64,000 nt of DNA, from NCBI GenBank assembly GCA_033030425.1, contig JAUFSD010000007.1, positions 1,841,459 to 1,905,458 of the forward strand, written 5' to 3'. Position 1 is the first letter of the stretch. Every line of letters starts with the position of its first letter. The translations under genes and the position numbers were made by a program. Of this stretch, positions 13,263-24,765 are shown in pieces. The notes beneath the pieces were generated by a model. The model ran no database searches. It saw only the letters and a list, made by a program, of their open reading frames with translations, and was not told where the DNA came from. The DNA is from Verpa conica. Its lineage: Eukaryota > Ascomycota > Pezizomycetes > Pezizales > Morchellaceae.

Positions 13263-13604
13263 TTTGTGAAATGATACTGGCATAAGCAAGGATATTTCTC
13301 AAAGCTATAGCTTTAGTCCTTCTATTAGTATACTCGGCAGAACACTCGTTCTATAATACAGTGGGAGCGACATCTATCCGAGGTAAGACCCCGCACTTGG
13401 TAGGTTTCTAGCCTTGAAGCTCTCGGGTGGAGCGTTTGGGGATGGAGATGTTCCGTAATTTTATACAGTAGGAGAGTACTTAGAAGGAGGTCAGCGGGTT
13501 TAAGATTATCCGTACGTATTAATTTGCCATATGAGGTTCGTCCTATAACCGAATAACTGGTATTGATCAGCATACCGACCATCAAGGCTCACGATACTAA
13601 TGTA
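13263..13604. other. Spacer left of a MITE
   Basis: 5' flank of the oxidoreductase gene. No gene seen. Confidence 0.4.
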
Positions 13605-14188
13605 TATGTTCTGGCCCGTTGGGGGGACCTGCCTATCGGGGGGACGTCCCCTGAACGGGCCAGCCTGGGAGCGGACAGGTAGGCATCCCCTGAATGGGTT
13701 ACCTGTTGGAGGGATACCAGTGTCCCCATATGGTTAGGTGATAAATCATGGGTCAATTAATACAGGAAATCCTAAATAAATTAAGTGAGTAGTCAGAAAA
13801 ATATCAGCCTATCCTGAAATTATTTTAAGATTTTTTGTGATTTTATACCATGGGTTGTTGTCTCTAGGGATTTGTATATTGTGGGCGCTTTTTGGTAGTA
13901 AATAATAGTTATATGTTATTGGATAAATATGGGCGCTTTATAAGCGATGTACTTGGGTAAAATAGGATTTAATAGGGTAAAATAGCTGTCTACCTGTTCA
14001 GGGGACGCAGTGTGTCCCTCCAATGGGTAGCCCATTGAGGGGATGCCCTATAAAACTGATTTATAGCTACCCATTGGAGGGATATCCCCCCAACAGGTAG
14101 CCCATTGGGGGGATATCCCTCCAACAGGCCGGCCCGTCCAGGGGACGTCCCCCCGATAGGCAGCGTCCCCCGAACGGGCCAGAACATA
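13605..14188. mobile_element. 584-bp MITE with about 60-bp inverted ends and TA target duplication
   Basis: The left end starts TATGTTCTGGCCCGTT and the right end is its near-exact reverse complement (CGGGCCAGAACATA). The match continues about 60 bp, including TATCGGGGGGACGTCCCC. TA flanks both sides (13603-13604, 14189-14190), as in Tc1/mariner elements. Inside the ends are further short palindromic GGGGGA/TCCCCC blocks, then an A/T-rich core with no transposase, so this is a non-autonomous element. Confidence 0.85.
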
Positions 14189-15268
14189 TATATAAGAAGT
14201 ACATATACGCGGTCTCCGCATCTACACATCCGGTTTAGCCGAGGATTAATAGGCCGAATCGGAAGTATTCAAATATTAGCCTCACTTAATATTTACAATG
14301 TATATAATTTTATTATAGCAAGGCTAGGATAGCACCAGCTAACACCTAATCAGATGTTAGTCTCACTTCTCAGTAGGAATGAAACTGTCTAGTTTTATGG
14401 AGAGGTAATGGAAGTTGGACCATGTTTACTTAGGAGGAGTCGCTTCCCAGAGTACTTTTATGGCTTCTACATGCCTACATGGAGCTAGCTATATCCTGGG
14501 CCTTAATATGCTATATCTATATATTAAATAGAATATAATGCAAAGAATGGTGATACCTCTACCGAGATAATACCTATTTAATAGTATGAAAATGACAATA
14601 TACGATGGGTAATGATCGAGTGACAATGTGTGACGTAAGTCCTCAGAGACAGGGTAATGGCAGCTAATTTTCGTCTAGTAAAAGTAGAAATAGTATATTT
14701 AAGTCTGTAAGAGTTCAGTTTATATTATTTAACCCAAGTATAATAGGACTCTAAATTTGCATTCAGGTATTAGGAGCTGGCATACTCCTAAAGTCGATAT
14801 CCCGACCCATATAAGTGATGACCTCTATAATGGGGAGGATCGTTCCGGATTTGATATTTATAGTGGAAGGTGGTAGTGTGGTAATCTTAATAGATTTCTT
14901 GGTCAATCGGATGAATTAAGATTTACCATTGGTGATGAAGTGCATAGAAACACTCCTCAAGGCCACGTAAGTATGGCATCCTTGGTCAGCTGCCCAGTAC
15001 TATACTAATTCCACACCTACCCAAATATCGTACTACTGATGACTCAACATAAATAACAATATAAAAGTGTGATCTCTCTGTACTAAGTAATTCATTGAAG
15101 GTGGATGGTTAGACTAAATTTACAATATTCTAATCTCTGTGCAAAAGGAGGCAGTATTTGTGATTAATTCATTCATTCATTCATACAAAAGGAGACAGAA
15201 ACAACAAAAACCCTAGCCCTGGTTTTCCAAATACTGAGCCATGAGGGATACATGTTCCTGCTTCATGA
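14189..15268. other. Gene-free A/T-rich stretch
   Basis: No reading frame of note. Contains the ATTC tail at 15161-15184. Confidence 0.45.
15161..15184. repeat. TGATTAATTC(ATTC)n tail
   Basis: TGATTAATTCATTCATTCAT. The same lead-in plus tetranucleotide run occurs at 20132-20160 and 49022-49042. Confidence 0.55.
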
Positions 15269-16248
15269 TCATCTGGGGGGCTGGAAACGAAACTCAACAT
15301 TCCGGGTTTCCCCAAGGTAAGCAGTCAACCCGGTGGTGATAGAACCAACCAGCCGTTTCTTGTTGACATCACCTGCAAACCATGTACCATCGAAATTTCG
15401 GCAAAGCTCCTCGAGCATGTTGTCTTGATTAAAGTAGTATATACGACCCTAGCTCTTGTCAGTACTTAGTTAGACGGTAGGATATAATGGGGAAACTGAC
15501 CCCCCAGTTTGGCATTAAGACCAATGGTGTACCCAACCTCGGCTGAGCAATCTCAGGACCCAGCTCCCACGTTTGTTTGGCTCCAGTTTGCGTAAAGTTC
15601 AATTCATAAATACCGCCTCTTGACGCTTGGAAGACGACAGTCATCTCGGAACCCCCAGCAGAACCGGCAGCAAGGGCCGTACCCATCCGTGGGTAGCAAT
15701 CACGGCCGAGATCAATTGCCATCGAGGCTTTATTGCCGGGTCGCCAGTAGTTGATGGTACCATCTTCTACCTGGTAGAAAACAACTGAACTGTTGGTGCC
15801 CGTAGTCATGGCACCCAGTTGGGATTTGGGATCCATAACTATACCCTCCCCGGACTCTTTTCTGAGAGACCAGGCCGAGTCTTCCTTTGTGGCGTCTCGG
15901 GAATATTCCCGAATAGTACCGCCTTCACCTCGGAGATACAAACGGTAGTCCGTCTAAATCTCTGTTAGCATGTTACAAGAATAGATGTAGCGAAGTGCTA
16001 ACCCCATAGATAGGTTCATCCCCAAACTCAAGTGTTTTGACTAGCAGAACAGCGAACGGAGCACCACTTGCGGGGGGACTTATTAGCCCAGAGGTAACAT
16101 TATGAACGCTGTATCTCTGGCCGCGTGGCTGATATTTCTGGTCATAGATGTGACCATCCTCACGTTGGAAGAAAACGTGCACGTCGTCCTCATCATTGAT
16201 AGACCCAAGCTGTGAGTTGGGATCTATTTCCGCAAATGGTCCCGACAT
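15269..16248 (-). CDS. Fungal fucose-specific lectin
   Basis: Six-bladed beta-propeller lectin of the AAL/FleA type that binds L-fucose on glycans. Exons 16248-16003, 15953-15501, 15448-15269 (introns 49 and 52 bp) sum to 879 nt, giving 292 aa, close to the family's roughly 310. Blade-like repeats are visible: VHVFFQREDGHIYDQKY, YLRGEGGTIREYSRD, VVFYQVEDGTINYWRPG, VVFQASRGGIYELNFTQ, RIYYFNQDNMLEEL. There is no signal peptide, so cytoplasmic storage is likely, as for other fruiting-body lectins. It lies head-to-head with the MACPF-like gene. The arginine/glutamate sugar contacts cannot be assigned blade by blade without a structure. Confidence 0.88.
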
Positions 16249-16326
16249 TTTGGAAGAAATGGTTGTAAGTTTTGTATCTTATAGGAAAAAGACAGTGGTT
16301 ATCTGAGGATAGTAGATACACCAGCC

Positions 16327-16332
16327 TTTATA
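16327..16332 (-). promoter_or_regulatory. TATA box of the fucose lectin
   Basis: TATAAA on the minus strand, 79 nt before the lectin ATG. Confidence 0.5.
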
Positions 16333-17580
16333 TCTTCAACTTCAAGAATAGATGGTAAGATATCCACTGCTTTTCTCCTCCAAGGCTTTAGTATGTGCGG
16401 AGAACACCGCTTAAACATCGATAATCCGGACTATCAGGAAGGTAAGCCGGCCAGCTGAACCGGCAGGTGTGGAGAATTGGGCCCACGTCACTCGGGGAAA
16501 AGAAATGTTAAAAATTATGAAAATCTGTAGGAATAACCTGTAGATTGCATTGATGATCAATTGTTTCCGGTCAAAGGTCTTACCGTCATTGCTACAGCAC
16601 AAATGATACCCGCATGGTACTCTCCCCTACCTGCGCTGCGTACCCGCCAGCCGTGAAGTTACGAAAATCAATGACGTAAAATAGTTGATCCGAAGCCCCG
16701 CCGAAAACTCAGCGATCGGTGATCTTACACGGAATCTGCCGTTGCTTTGACCAACACGGACGTGTTCCGTGAACTTCAGCTGAATTGACGACCTAACCTA
16801 GTGACGCTCCATGGCTGCATGCTGTAGTTTGAGATTGCCTACTTTAGTATAGTTGGGATAAGGGGTGGCTATTATGTACAGGGTCTTGTGCTAAGTAGGT
16901 ATAGATCTGCCCCGAAAAAGAGAAATACCAGGGAAAATGAGTGCAAATCGTATATTATGCATAAAATGATCATGATCATGATCAGGGAGTATCCACTGCG
17001 ATCTATGGGTAGGACAGGGGAAATAGATACCTACATGTGTATAGATCCATGAAATTATCCCCGGGCTCGACCCCCACTGATAATTATATGCAGGTATCGA
17101 GATATGCGTATAGTTCGTGTCCAAGCTATTGCTTTACTAGTCCCTCTTATTGCTAAGGCTTTAAGGTTTCTAACTCATATTAGTATTTCCCTTACTTACT
17201 ACATAGCCGAAAAGCAAACCTTGAGTAGTAATACGGTGCTACTGTGTGGGCTGAGGGGAGTTGACTGGGACCGTACCCATTAGTAGAATTCTAGTTAAAA
17301 GTTTTGTGATATTCTCTGTAAATCTCGATAGGGAAAGAGTAGGTGGAGCTGCACTATAGCTTTTTTGGCCTCTTGTACTGTATAGGTGATTTAATTACCT
17401 CACCAATGAATGATCTAGACATTGGGATGCTTGCAGGTACTGTAGAGATCAGCGTCTGCAAGCCATTTCCTTATGCGTATAGTCCAGTTTTGACAAGCCC
17501 CACTTTTATGTATCCGAATCTTGATTTCTTTTTGGTCTACTTCTTGTCTTATTGTCGGTAATTGAAGGTGTTGTGGTCTA
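16333..17580. other. Divergent intergenic region, lectin / MACPF-like gene
   Basis: No gene seen. Contains a perfect TGATCA tandem palindrome (TGATCATGATCATGATCA, 16967-16984). Both flanking genes are transcribed outward, so this 1.2 kb holds both promoters. Confidence 0.5.
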
Positions 17581-17586
17581 TATAAA
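17581..17586 (+). promoter_or_regulatory. TATA box of the MACPF-like gene
   Basis: TATAAA, 75 nt before the start codon at 17661. Spacing is nearly the same as in the divergent lectin gene. Confidence 0.5.
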
Positions 17587-17660
17587 CTAGGGGATACACT
17601 GCATACTGACGGAATAGATTCATCAAGACCATCAGCAAAACAACCTCTATCTACTCAAAA

Positions 17661-19888
17661 ATGTCTACCGCTGAAAAGACTACCGATACTGAAAAGTCTG
17701 CAGACACTGAAAAGTCTGCCGACAAAGAAATACCTGCTCCCCCGGCGGAGAAGGTTAAAATACTAGCGAAACTTGACAGCATGAAACCTCTTCTTGCCTT
17801 TAAGAGACAGGGCAAAGCTAAATCTACTTCCACTTTTTATTCGGAGGTGCTAAAAATTGAAGGATTGAATAAGACAACTGGGCCCACTCTATCACAGCTG
17901 CGCAAGTTAGGCAAGATGTGCGTTCTATAACTCTCTCGCTAATAAATTCACGTGTTTCATATACTTACATCTTGGTTGGGCAGAGGCCTCACGGAGCGAT
18001 TTTGCCTGCCGGGAGATTCGACGACCCAACTTAGTGATGATACTACTCTAGAAAGCTATATATCATTAACTAAAGAAGTGTGTTATCTCACAATCTCCGA
18101 TTTTGTTAATATTACGTTATCTAATTAAATACTGGGTGTAGAATCTCGACCAACTCAAAGGAGAGGAGACATCAGAGACCATCGTTATTACAATTCATGT
18201 TCTTAGTATTAATATATTATCTCGCCCTGAAGGTGGGCGAGTTGAGCTCCCTAAGTTTGACAAAACCTTGACAGTAATGGGGCCCATTGCATTCCGAGTC
18301 ACTCATGGAGAGTAATGCTGATAAGCCTCTGATACCTAGGCACCGGAAGGATCACGGGCAGAGGTGACTCAACCTTCTGATGCACATAGAGCAAGAACCC
18401 TTGCAGAATCAGACTACAAGACCGAGGCTGGTGAAGGCGGACAGTTAGTGGCCCAGCCCTCTTGATTGATTGTATCTGACTATTTCATCTCAGACATCCG
18501 GCAGACCTGAGCAAAGCTCAGTGGGAAATAGTTTTAAAGAACAATATCCTTACCCACGGCTATGTGATAAATGGAAGCAAGATTACTCTAGCAAGACGGC
18601 CAGGTAAATCAATCGATAAGTTAGCTGAAACCGTCTGACTTATGAATAGCTTTCAGGATCAAGTCAAGGCCGGTCGACCAATATATCGCATGCGATGATG
18701 ATGACGATAAACCAGTATGGATCCTTCTGAATGAATATTGTCACCCGCTAATACCGTGCTATGTAGCAAGGAAAAACGACTATCCCAGAATTTCGAATCT
18801 GTGACGAATCTTCGGTCACTGTTGTGGAAATAACAAATGAGGCTCAGGATTCCATGGCTAAAAATTCATTCTCATCGGAGTCGCTGGAAGCCTCTGTGTG
18901 AGTACCTAACCCTACCTGTGGATTAAAGAAACTGCTGATATCTTCTGTAGGTCAGGAGGGGCCTTTGGGGTCGAGGTGGGGGCTAACGGTGGCTATGCGG
19001 AGAAGAAATCGGATGGGAAAGCATCAAACACAACAACATTTGAGGCAAAGATGGAGGTGTCGTATAATGTAAGTATTTCTAATTTTGTGAATCACACAAA
19101 GCCACATACTTATACTAGCACTATCAGTTTCCACGAGTCATGGTATTTCTTGATAGCGAAACACTGGAGCCAACTGATGACTGCGCCAGTATGCTTAAGA
19201 CCATTGGGACCCTTGAGTGGGGGGGGAGGAGAGAGGCGGAGATTAGGAAATTTTACCTCAGATTCGGTACTTGATCCCCTGCCGATACCAAGATGAAGAC
19301 ATCTCTCCACATATGTATTTCTGTGCTATGAAGAACCTCGTCTCTTGAAGGAAGAGCACGGTCATCTAGTGGAACAGCAGCTAATGAGTTTACAGGCCAC
19401 ATGTTCCCGACTGTTGTACGGCTTGGTGGTCGCTTGACAAGCTCGAAGCTTACGAAACACTTTTCTAAAGGCTCGTCAGAGGAGAGGGCAGCGCAGCTTA
19501 AGATCTCTGCCGGTGCTAGTTTTTCGAGCCCATATGTGTCTGGCTCAGTTCAATATAACAACGAGAAGGGCGACGATAGTAAAACAATCAGTAATACCAT
19601 GAACAGGACGGAGTCCTTGACATGGAATGCTTTAGGAGGAGATACCGTACTATGCTCTAAGTTTGTTTGCCTATCTAATATGAAGAACTGTTTTTTCCCT
19701 CAGCAGAAAACTTTTACTAACGCAAAGTTTCCTAGTCCACCTGCCTGGGCTTCTACGGTTAAAGATTTCTATAACTGGCGTGTTATTGAGGTACGCCTTC
19801 ATATCTTCTTAACTAGTGAATCCTTGGCTAATAGTAGGAATTTATAGAGATCGGAACCCCGCAGGCTGGAGGAAATATTAGGGGCTAA
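17661..19888 (+). CDS. MACPF-like (perforin-fold) protein
   Basis: Probable member of the fungal membrane-attack-complex/perforin-like family, proteins that can oligomerise into pores. Exons: 17661-17917, 17984-18077, 18364-18443, 18494-18603, 18650-18714, 18767-18897, 18951-19068, 19119-19266, 19396-19646, 19704-19790, 19838-19888. Phases agree throughout and sum to 464 codons. Supporting segments are LSKAQWEIVL, SGGAFGVEVGANGGYAEK (the Gly-rich core), VVRLGGRLTSS, SLTWNALGGDT and FYNWRVIE. The N-terminus has an acidic TEKSAD repeat and no signal peptide. The 286-bp gap before exon 3, the exon 9 donor and the last exon are the weakest parts of the model. No stop or frameshift is needed. Family call is from motif memory, not a search. 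Confidence 0.65.
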
Positions 19889-20777
19889 AGACCAATTTAC
19901 ATTGAGACGTACGGGGCTTATGGGTGGTGGTTCAACTTAGATGTTCTACTACTACAATGGTTGAAATGAGTGATCTTCATTTGTATTCGTTACCTTGATA
20001 GTAGAATTAAACTATCAGAAACTTGTTATTGAGGGGTGTAAGGTGCTCCGGCTGCTATTATATATATGCTTTTTGGGTTGAACTCATAGGCAGTTATAGT
20101 ACTCTGGAGCGGGTCGGGCTCCATGTATTTATGATTAATCCATTTATTCATTCATTCATCCGTAATCTGGGGCAGGGATGGGAAAAAGCATTGCTTACGG
20201 AAGTAGTCCTAACCCTGATTAATAGGTTTTAAGTATTAGGGTGAGAGAATTACTATCATTAGCTGAATACTGCAAATACCAGAATCGACTACTATACTAG
20301 CACCACAATCATTGAACTTAGGTCGTTTCATATACTCATTCATAACAGAAACCCAGTGGTCACGACAAATCACTTGGTCACATAACGACTGATGAGCCCA
20401 CGTATCTGGACCTAGCCCACAGCAGATGGGGCCTCTCATGATACCAACTACCCATAGTGCGGGATGGGCATAGCGAGCTAAAAAGGTGAGATGGCTGCAT
20501 CGTAAAGTGCTAAGTCTTCGTAGAAAGCAAAGAGTGGCATCGAGAAGAAAACTGATTATGAATAACTAACAGGCATTCTAGATATAAGGAATAGGTATAA
20601 TCGTATATTCGTTTAACAACTACACCACCGAGGCCAACTATGAAGGGAATCTAACCTAATGACTTAACACGAGTTCTTTACAGGCTTTATAAACCTTGCT
20701 GCTAGCTGTACCCCCGCCACATCACCGCCAGACCGCCAATAGTATCATCACTACCAATACCCAAGTGTCCTCCTTGT
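19889..20777. other. Spacer with ATTC tail
   Basis: Convergent 3' flanks of the MACPF-like gene and the kinase. Contains TGATTAATCC plus (ATTC)n at 20132-20160 and CCTAACCCTG at 20211. Confidence 0.45.
20132..20160. repeat. TGATTAATCC(ATTC)n tail
   Basis: Second copy of the tetranucleotide tail. Here it is preceded by GGGCTCCATGTATTTA, matching GGGCCTCATCTACTTA at 49006-49021, so the shared sequence extends beyond the simple repeat. Confidence 0.55.
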
Positions 20778-22929
20778 TCAAGTCTCGAAGCCTAGAAACT
20801 TCATCGCTACAAATACTATCACCACCTCTACGACCCCCAGCACCTCCACCCACCCCAGAACCGCTGATATTTCCGGCATTATCACCAATATCGCCACCAC
20901 CACCAATCCCGTAACTTTGTCGAAGCTCTGGTACTCTATAAAACTTAAAGTCGCCAATGAATGTAGCGCTGCCACCACGACCGCCGACTTCCGCACTGAC
21001 GGCCCCTCCTCCCCCTGCGATCTCGCCACCAGCACTAACGCCACCAGCACTAACATCATCAGCGCCGTCAGTGCAATGTTAATGAACACTGATACTATTT
21101 TCATATAATACCAGCTTCCCGGAGTATTTTTGTCCATAGTCCGCTCCAAGTTCCATACCGCCGTTATCACCATAATTAGAGCCAATGATCCAAGTAGCAC
21201 TACCTTATGCATATTTGTTTCTTCACTTACCCCTACCGTAACCAACGCCGATGCTATAATTACCGTAAACACTACACCAAACTGCGCTTCATGCTCACTC
21301 CTCCTTGCCTCCTCCAGTTGCCTCGCCTTCTCTAGTTGCCTCGCCTCCTCCAGTAGCCTCGCCTCCTCCTCCATTTCCCTCGCTTTCTCCATTTCCCTTG
21401 CTTTCTCCATTTCCCTGACTTCCTCCTCCAGTTGCCTCGCTTTCTCCTTCTCCCTCGCTTCCTCCTCCATTTCCTCCTTAGTTTCCTGTAACCAGCTGTT
21501 CTCAAGGGCTTCCTCTGCAGAAATTCGGGATTGGGGATCAGTAACCAGTAACGCTTTCACAAACGCTATTCCGTTGTCGTCTACCCCCGAACGTTTCAAG
21601 GCCTCCATCGGAAATTTTTTGGGGTCGCGGCAATAGTCTAAAAAAAGTCCCATGCTCATGAGAGGCGATTCCCGTCTTTTTCCCAACCTCATTTCTGAAT
21701 CTGAGTCTGGGCCCTTTATTAGAGGGATCAGACCCGGCTTCCAGTATAGGGTTTTGATAGGGACGGGGATCATCTCTAAAAGTTCCATGCTAATTAGAGG
21801 CGATTCCTGTCCTTTTCTAAACCCTATACGTGAATCTGAGTCTGGGCCCTCTAAAGAAGATCCCATGCTCATTAGAGACGATTCCCGTCCTTTTCCCAAC
21901 CTCATTTCTGAATCTGAGTCTGGGCCCTCTAAAGAAGATCCCATGCTCATTAAAGACGATTCCCGTCCTTTTCCCAACCTCATTTCTGAATCTGAGTCTG
22001 GGTCCTCTAGAAATAGTACCTTCGAGGTCAGAATTTCATGCGTCAGGATACCCATGGACCATATATCTACAAGATTTGTGTACGATCTTTTATTTTTAGG
22101 CATCGGTACAAATCCTTGTAACTCTGGGGCAATGTAGTATGAAGTTCCGCAACTTGTTCGTAGTGAGGTATTATTCTGGTCTTTTGATAGTCCAAAGTCT
22201 GCAATTTTCACTTGGATCGGTGAAGTGGAGGTGATAAGTATGTTCTGGAATTTTTTCAGGATAAGTATAGGGCTTAGTGTTATCTATAGGGGCACAAGGC
22301 TGTGTATTCAGCCTAGGGGGGGAGATCAAACCTTTGGTTTTATGTCACGGTGGCATATATTTTGCTTGTGTAGGATATCAAGTCCGCTGAGAATTTGGAT
22401 GATGATTCTTTTTGCCTGAGACCTTGCAATCTCTAGCCCAGAAGTTTCGAGGTACTGACCCAAGTCGCCGTGCTGAATATACTCCATTGCAACATATATG
22501 GACCGTTCGTCTTCGTACCAACCCAGAAACTGGACAAATAATTCCTCATGCTAGCAGTCTAACGTTAGCTTGACATGTCTTATAGTACATGGTTGGCTAT
22601 AGATACGGGACTAGGTGTGAGGTAAACACCGACTCCCTGACTCAGGAAAATTGGCCTACTTTTCTCACTTGTGCCAAAATACTTAGCTCTCGTGCCCAAT
22701 TGACATTTGTGTTATCCCGGGGCATTATTTTCACAGCTCTTGATTGTCCCCCCTCTTCTTCTTCAAGCCAAACGACACCAAATGCTCCAGAACCGAGTTT
22801 TTTTCTACGATTCCATGATTTTCGAATCTCAACCCCTCTCTGCCCTTTACGGACTATATGGGTCGTGGTATCGCCGGCGAATACGGTTTCTAGCTTATAC
22901 TGATCTTGCTGTAAAACTCTGTTTGCCAT
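20778..22929 (-). CDS. Ser/Thr protein kinase with repeat insertion, coiled coil and C-terminal membrane domain
   Basis: Exons 22929-22660, 22550-22332, 22244-20778 (1956 nt, 651 aa). The kinase core is complete: glycine loop LGSGAFGVVW, ATP lysine RAVKIM, alpha-C Glu in WARELSIL, hinge VAMEYIQHGDL, HRDIKPKN, KIADFG, YYIAPE, VDIWSMGIL. After this helix, where alpha-G should follow, lies an insertion of about 120 aa made of repeats on the theme PDSDSEMRLGKGRESSLMS. The kinase fold then resumes at GIAFVKALLVTDPQSRISAEEAL. Next is a charged coiled coil (MEKAREMEKAREMEEEARLL), then five or six hydrophobic helices (for example VVLLGSLALIMVITAVW and LTALMMLVLVALVLVA). No signal peptide; likely membrane-tethered with the kinase in the cytoplasm. 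Function unknown. Confidence 0.85.
21642..22010 (-). repeat. 78-bp coding tandem repeat in the kinase domain
   Basis: Four units share GAATCTGAGTCTGGGCCCTC on the plus strand. Units starting 21841 and 21919 are nearly identical over 78 bp (26 codons), so the period keeps frame. The outer units are more diverged, and one is separated from the next by about 20 non-repeat codons. Confidence 0.85.
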
Positions 22930-23513
22930 AGCTCATTGCCAGAGTCTCGTAGGTTGTTGTAGGTAGGTAGGCGATGTGAAACGGGGGCTCTTGCAATGGG
23001 CTGAGAAAGGCGTGTTGGCTTCGAATCATTTGGCAGTTCCCAGCCATGTGCTGTCACTAAACAACGCGCTGGGATAAGCTAAATTTCTATAAACCCTAAC
23101 CCATTAAGATATACATTTTCTATCGTAATGGGTTATCCGAGCCGAATTCCCCCTACGATACTTATATATGTATAACTTATTTGATTATTATGTTTTTACT
23201 ACAGTACATTGGAAGCTCTGCATAAGAGTACTCGCTTTAAGAATATTAGTAGAAAGGCCTGAACAGAGCCGCACTAGGCTACACCTAGCATGTTTCCGCC
23301 TAAAACAGCCTCATCTAGTTAGGACACTAAATAGCTACCCCCGTACTATATCTCTATAACATAAACCACTTAAACTCACTCGGTTCTTTCAATATGGGTT
23401 CTTATTGCAGTAATTGCGTGCCGCGTAGATGTCACTTCAATCCTCCCCAGTACCCTGCTTATGGACTCTAGAAAAACCTCACGGAAGAACTCATCCATAG
23501 CTTGCTACATATA
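22930..23513. other. Kinase promoter region
   Basis: 5' flank of the kinase gene, with a telomere-like motif at 23091. No gene seen. Confidence 0.4.
23091..23102. repeat. Telomere-like AAACCCTAACCC
   Basis: Located 162 bp before the kinase start codon. Confidence 0.8.
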
Positions 23514-23956
23514 TGGCGCGCAGACTTAAATGTGCTAGCCGAGTTCAGGTGTGGAACAGCAACCCACACCAAATCTTAGCCAAAATTCAATAATCTGGGC
23601 ATGCAAAAAATAAAAAAAAATCCTACAAGCTCAAGTGTATGCTCAACAGAAAACAAACACTACCAATATATGATCCCAGTGGAGTTTTTCCTCTTGTATA
23701 CCCCTTCTTACTTGTTAGGCTATATGTAGCATCCATCATGTCTAAGTATTTCTAGGAATGGTTCCATTTGGCACTTTCTACAGCCAAAAATGAAGTTTTA
23801 TTCCACAACAACTACACATGCCAAAGCTTAACAAAAAGATATGGAGCTTTATTGATGCTATACAAAGCCACATATCTTTTTGTTAGTCTTTTGGCTGGCT
23901 GTGAGAGCCGGAATATCGGCTGAAATTTTGCGCCACATTTAAGACTGCGCGCGCCA
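23514..23956. mobile_element. MITE family A, copy 1 (443 bp)
   Basis: Ends TGGCGCGCAGACTTAAA and TTTAAGACTGCGCGCGCCA are inverted repeats flanked by TA (23512-23513, 23957-23958). The interior shares TTTTATTCCACAACAACTA and the GAATATCGGCT block with copies at 44264 and 50523. No coding capacity. Confidence 0.8.
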
Positions 23957-24765
23957 TATATCTATAAGGATAGCTGAGCTATTTGTCACCAAGTGGTGTT
24001 TTAGGTTCATTCTCGGCAAGTTTACATCCTCTTATAAATTAAGACCTTTAATTTATGACGTATTTTCTTTTCTTTATAGCGTGACTAGTCTTAGTTGCTG
24101 GGCTACTACCATTTTTCCTTTCTTTTGCATCGCAACTTTTGGTGTGTTGCGCTGACTAAGCGATCACGAACACTTCTTGGGAGGAACTGTAGGTGCCATG
24201 AAATTAGGTAAAGAGTACCTCATGAGAAATCACTCACTTTTGACTGTACCTACTGGTAGGGTGCACGTGTAATCCCGATCGAAGACAAAATAGAGTTACT
24301 ATTTATCATAGAGCTCGCTGTAGCCACGCTTATACAATATTCTAACAGGTTGTACTAAGCTTGCAGATTCACTCAAGCATACTTAACATCGTAAAATATC
24401 ACTGTCAGCTTTGTATCTGAATATTCCTATTATTTATGCATTGTGGGGGGGGGAGTGTTCTCAGTGTATAATGGCTACTTCGAATTGTAGTTGACCTTTA
24501 GACAGAGTTGTATCCTCAGCCCATCCAGCCTGTATGTGGACCAAAAAGGGATCTTGGACAGCACCAAATATAATTTCTTTTATCACCAGTGATCGCAATC
24601 CCAGCGGGGGACTATTTAGTACCACTTTGCGGAATATCTACCGTAGAAAAATACTATTCTCCTAAGCTTAGACAGCTTGATGGTAATCTTAATGATCCAC
24701 CCCGCTACAACTCAGTAACTAAAAAACCTGTACTAAAAACAACAATGCCTTCCCGCAGCTGCCCC
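23957..24765. other. Gene-free stretch
   Basis: Ends in the 3' flank of the FAD oxidoreductase. No gene seen. Confidence 0.4.
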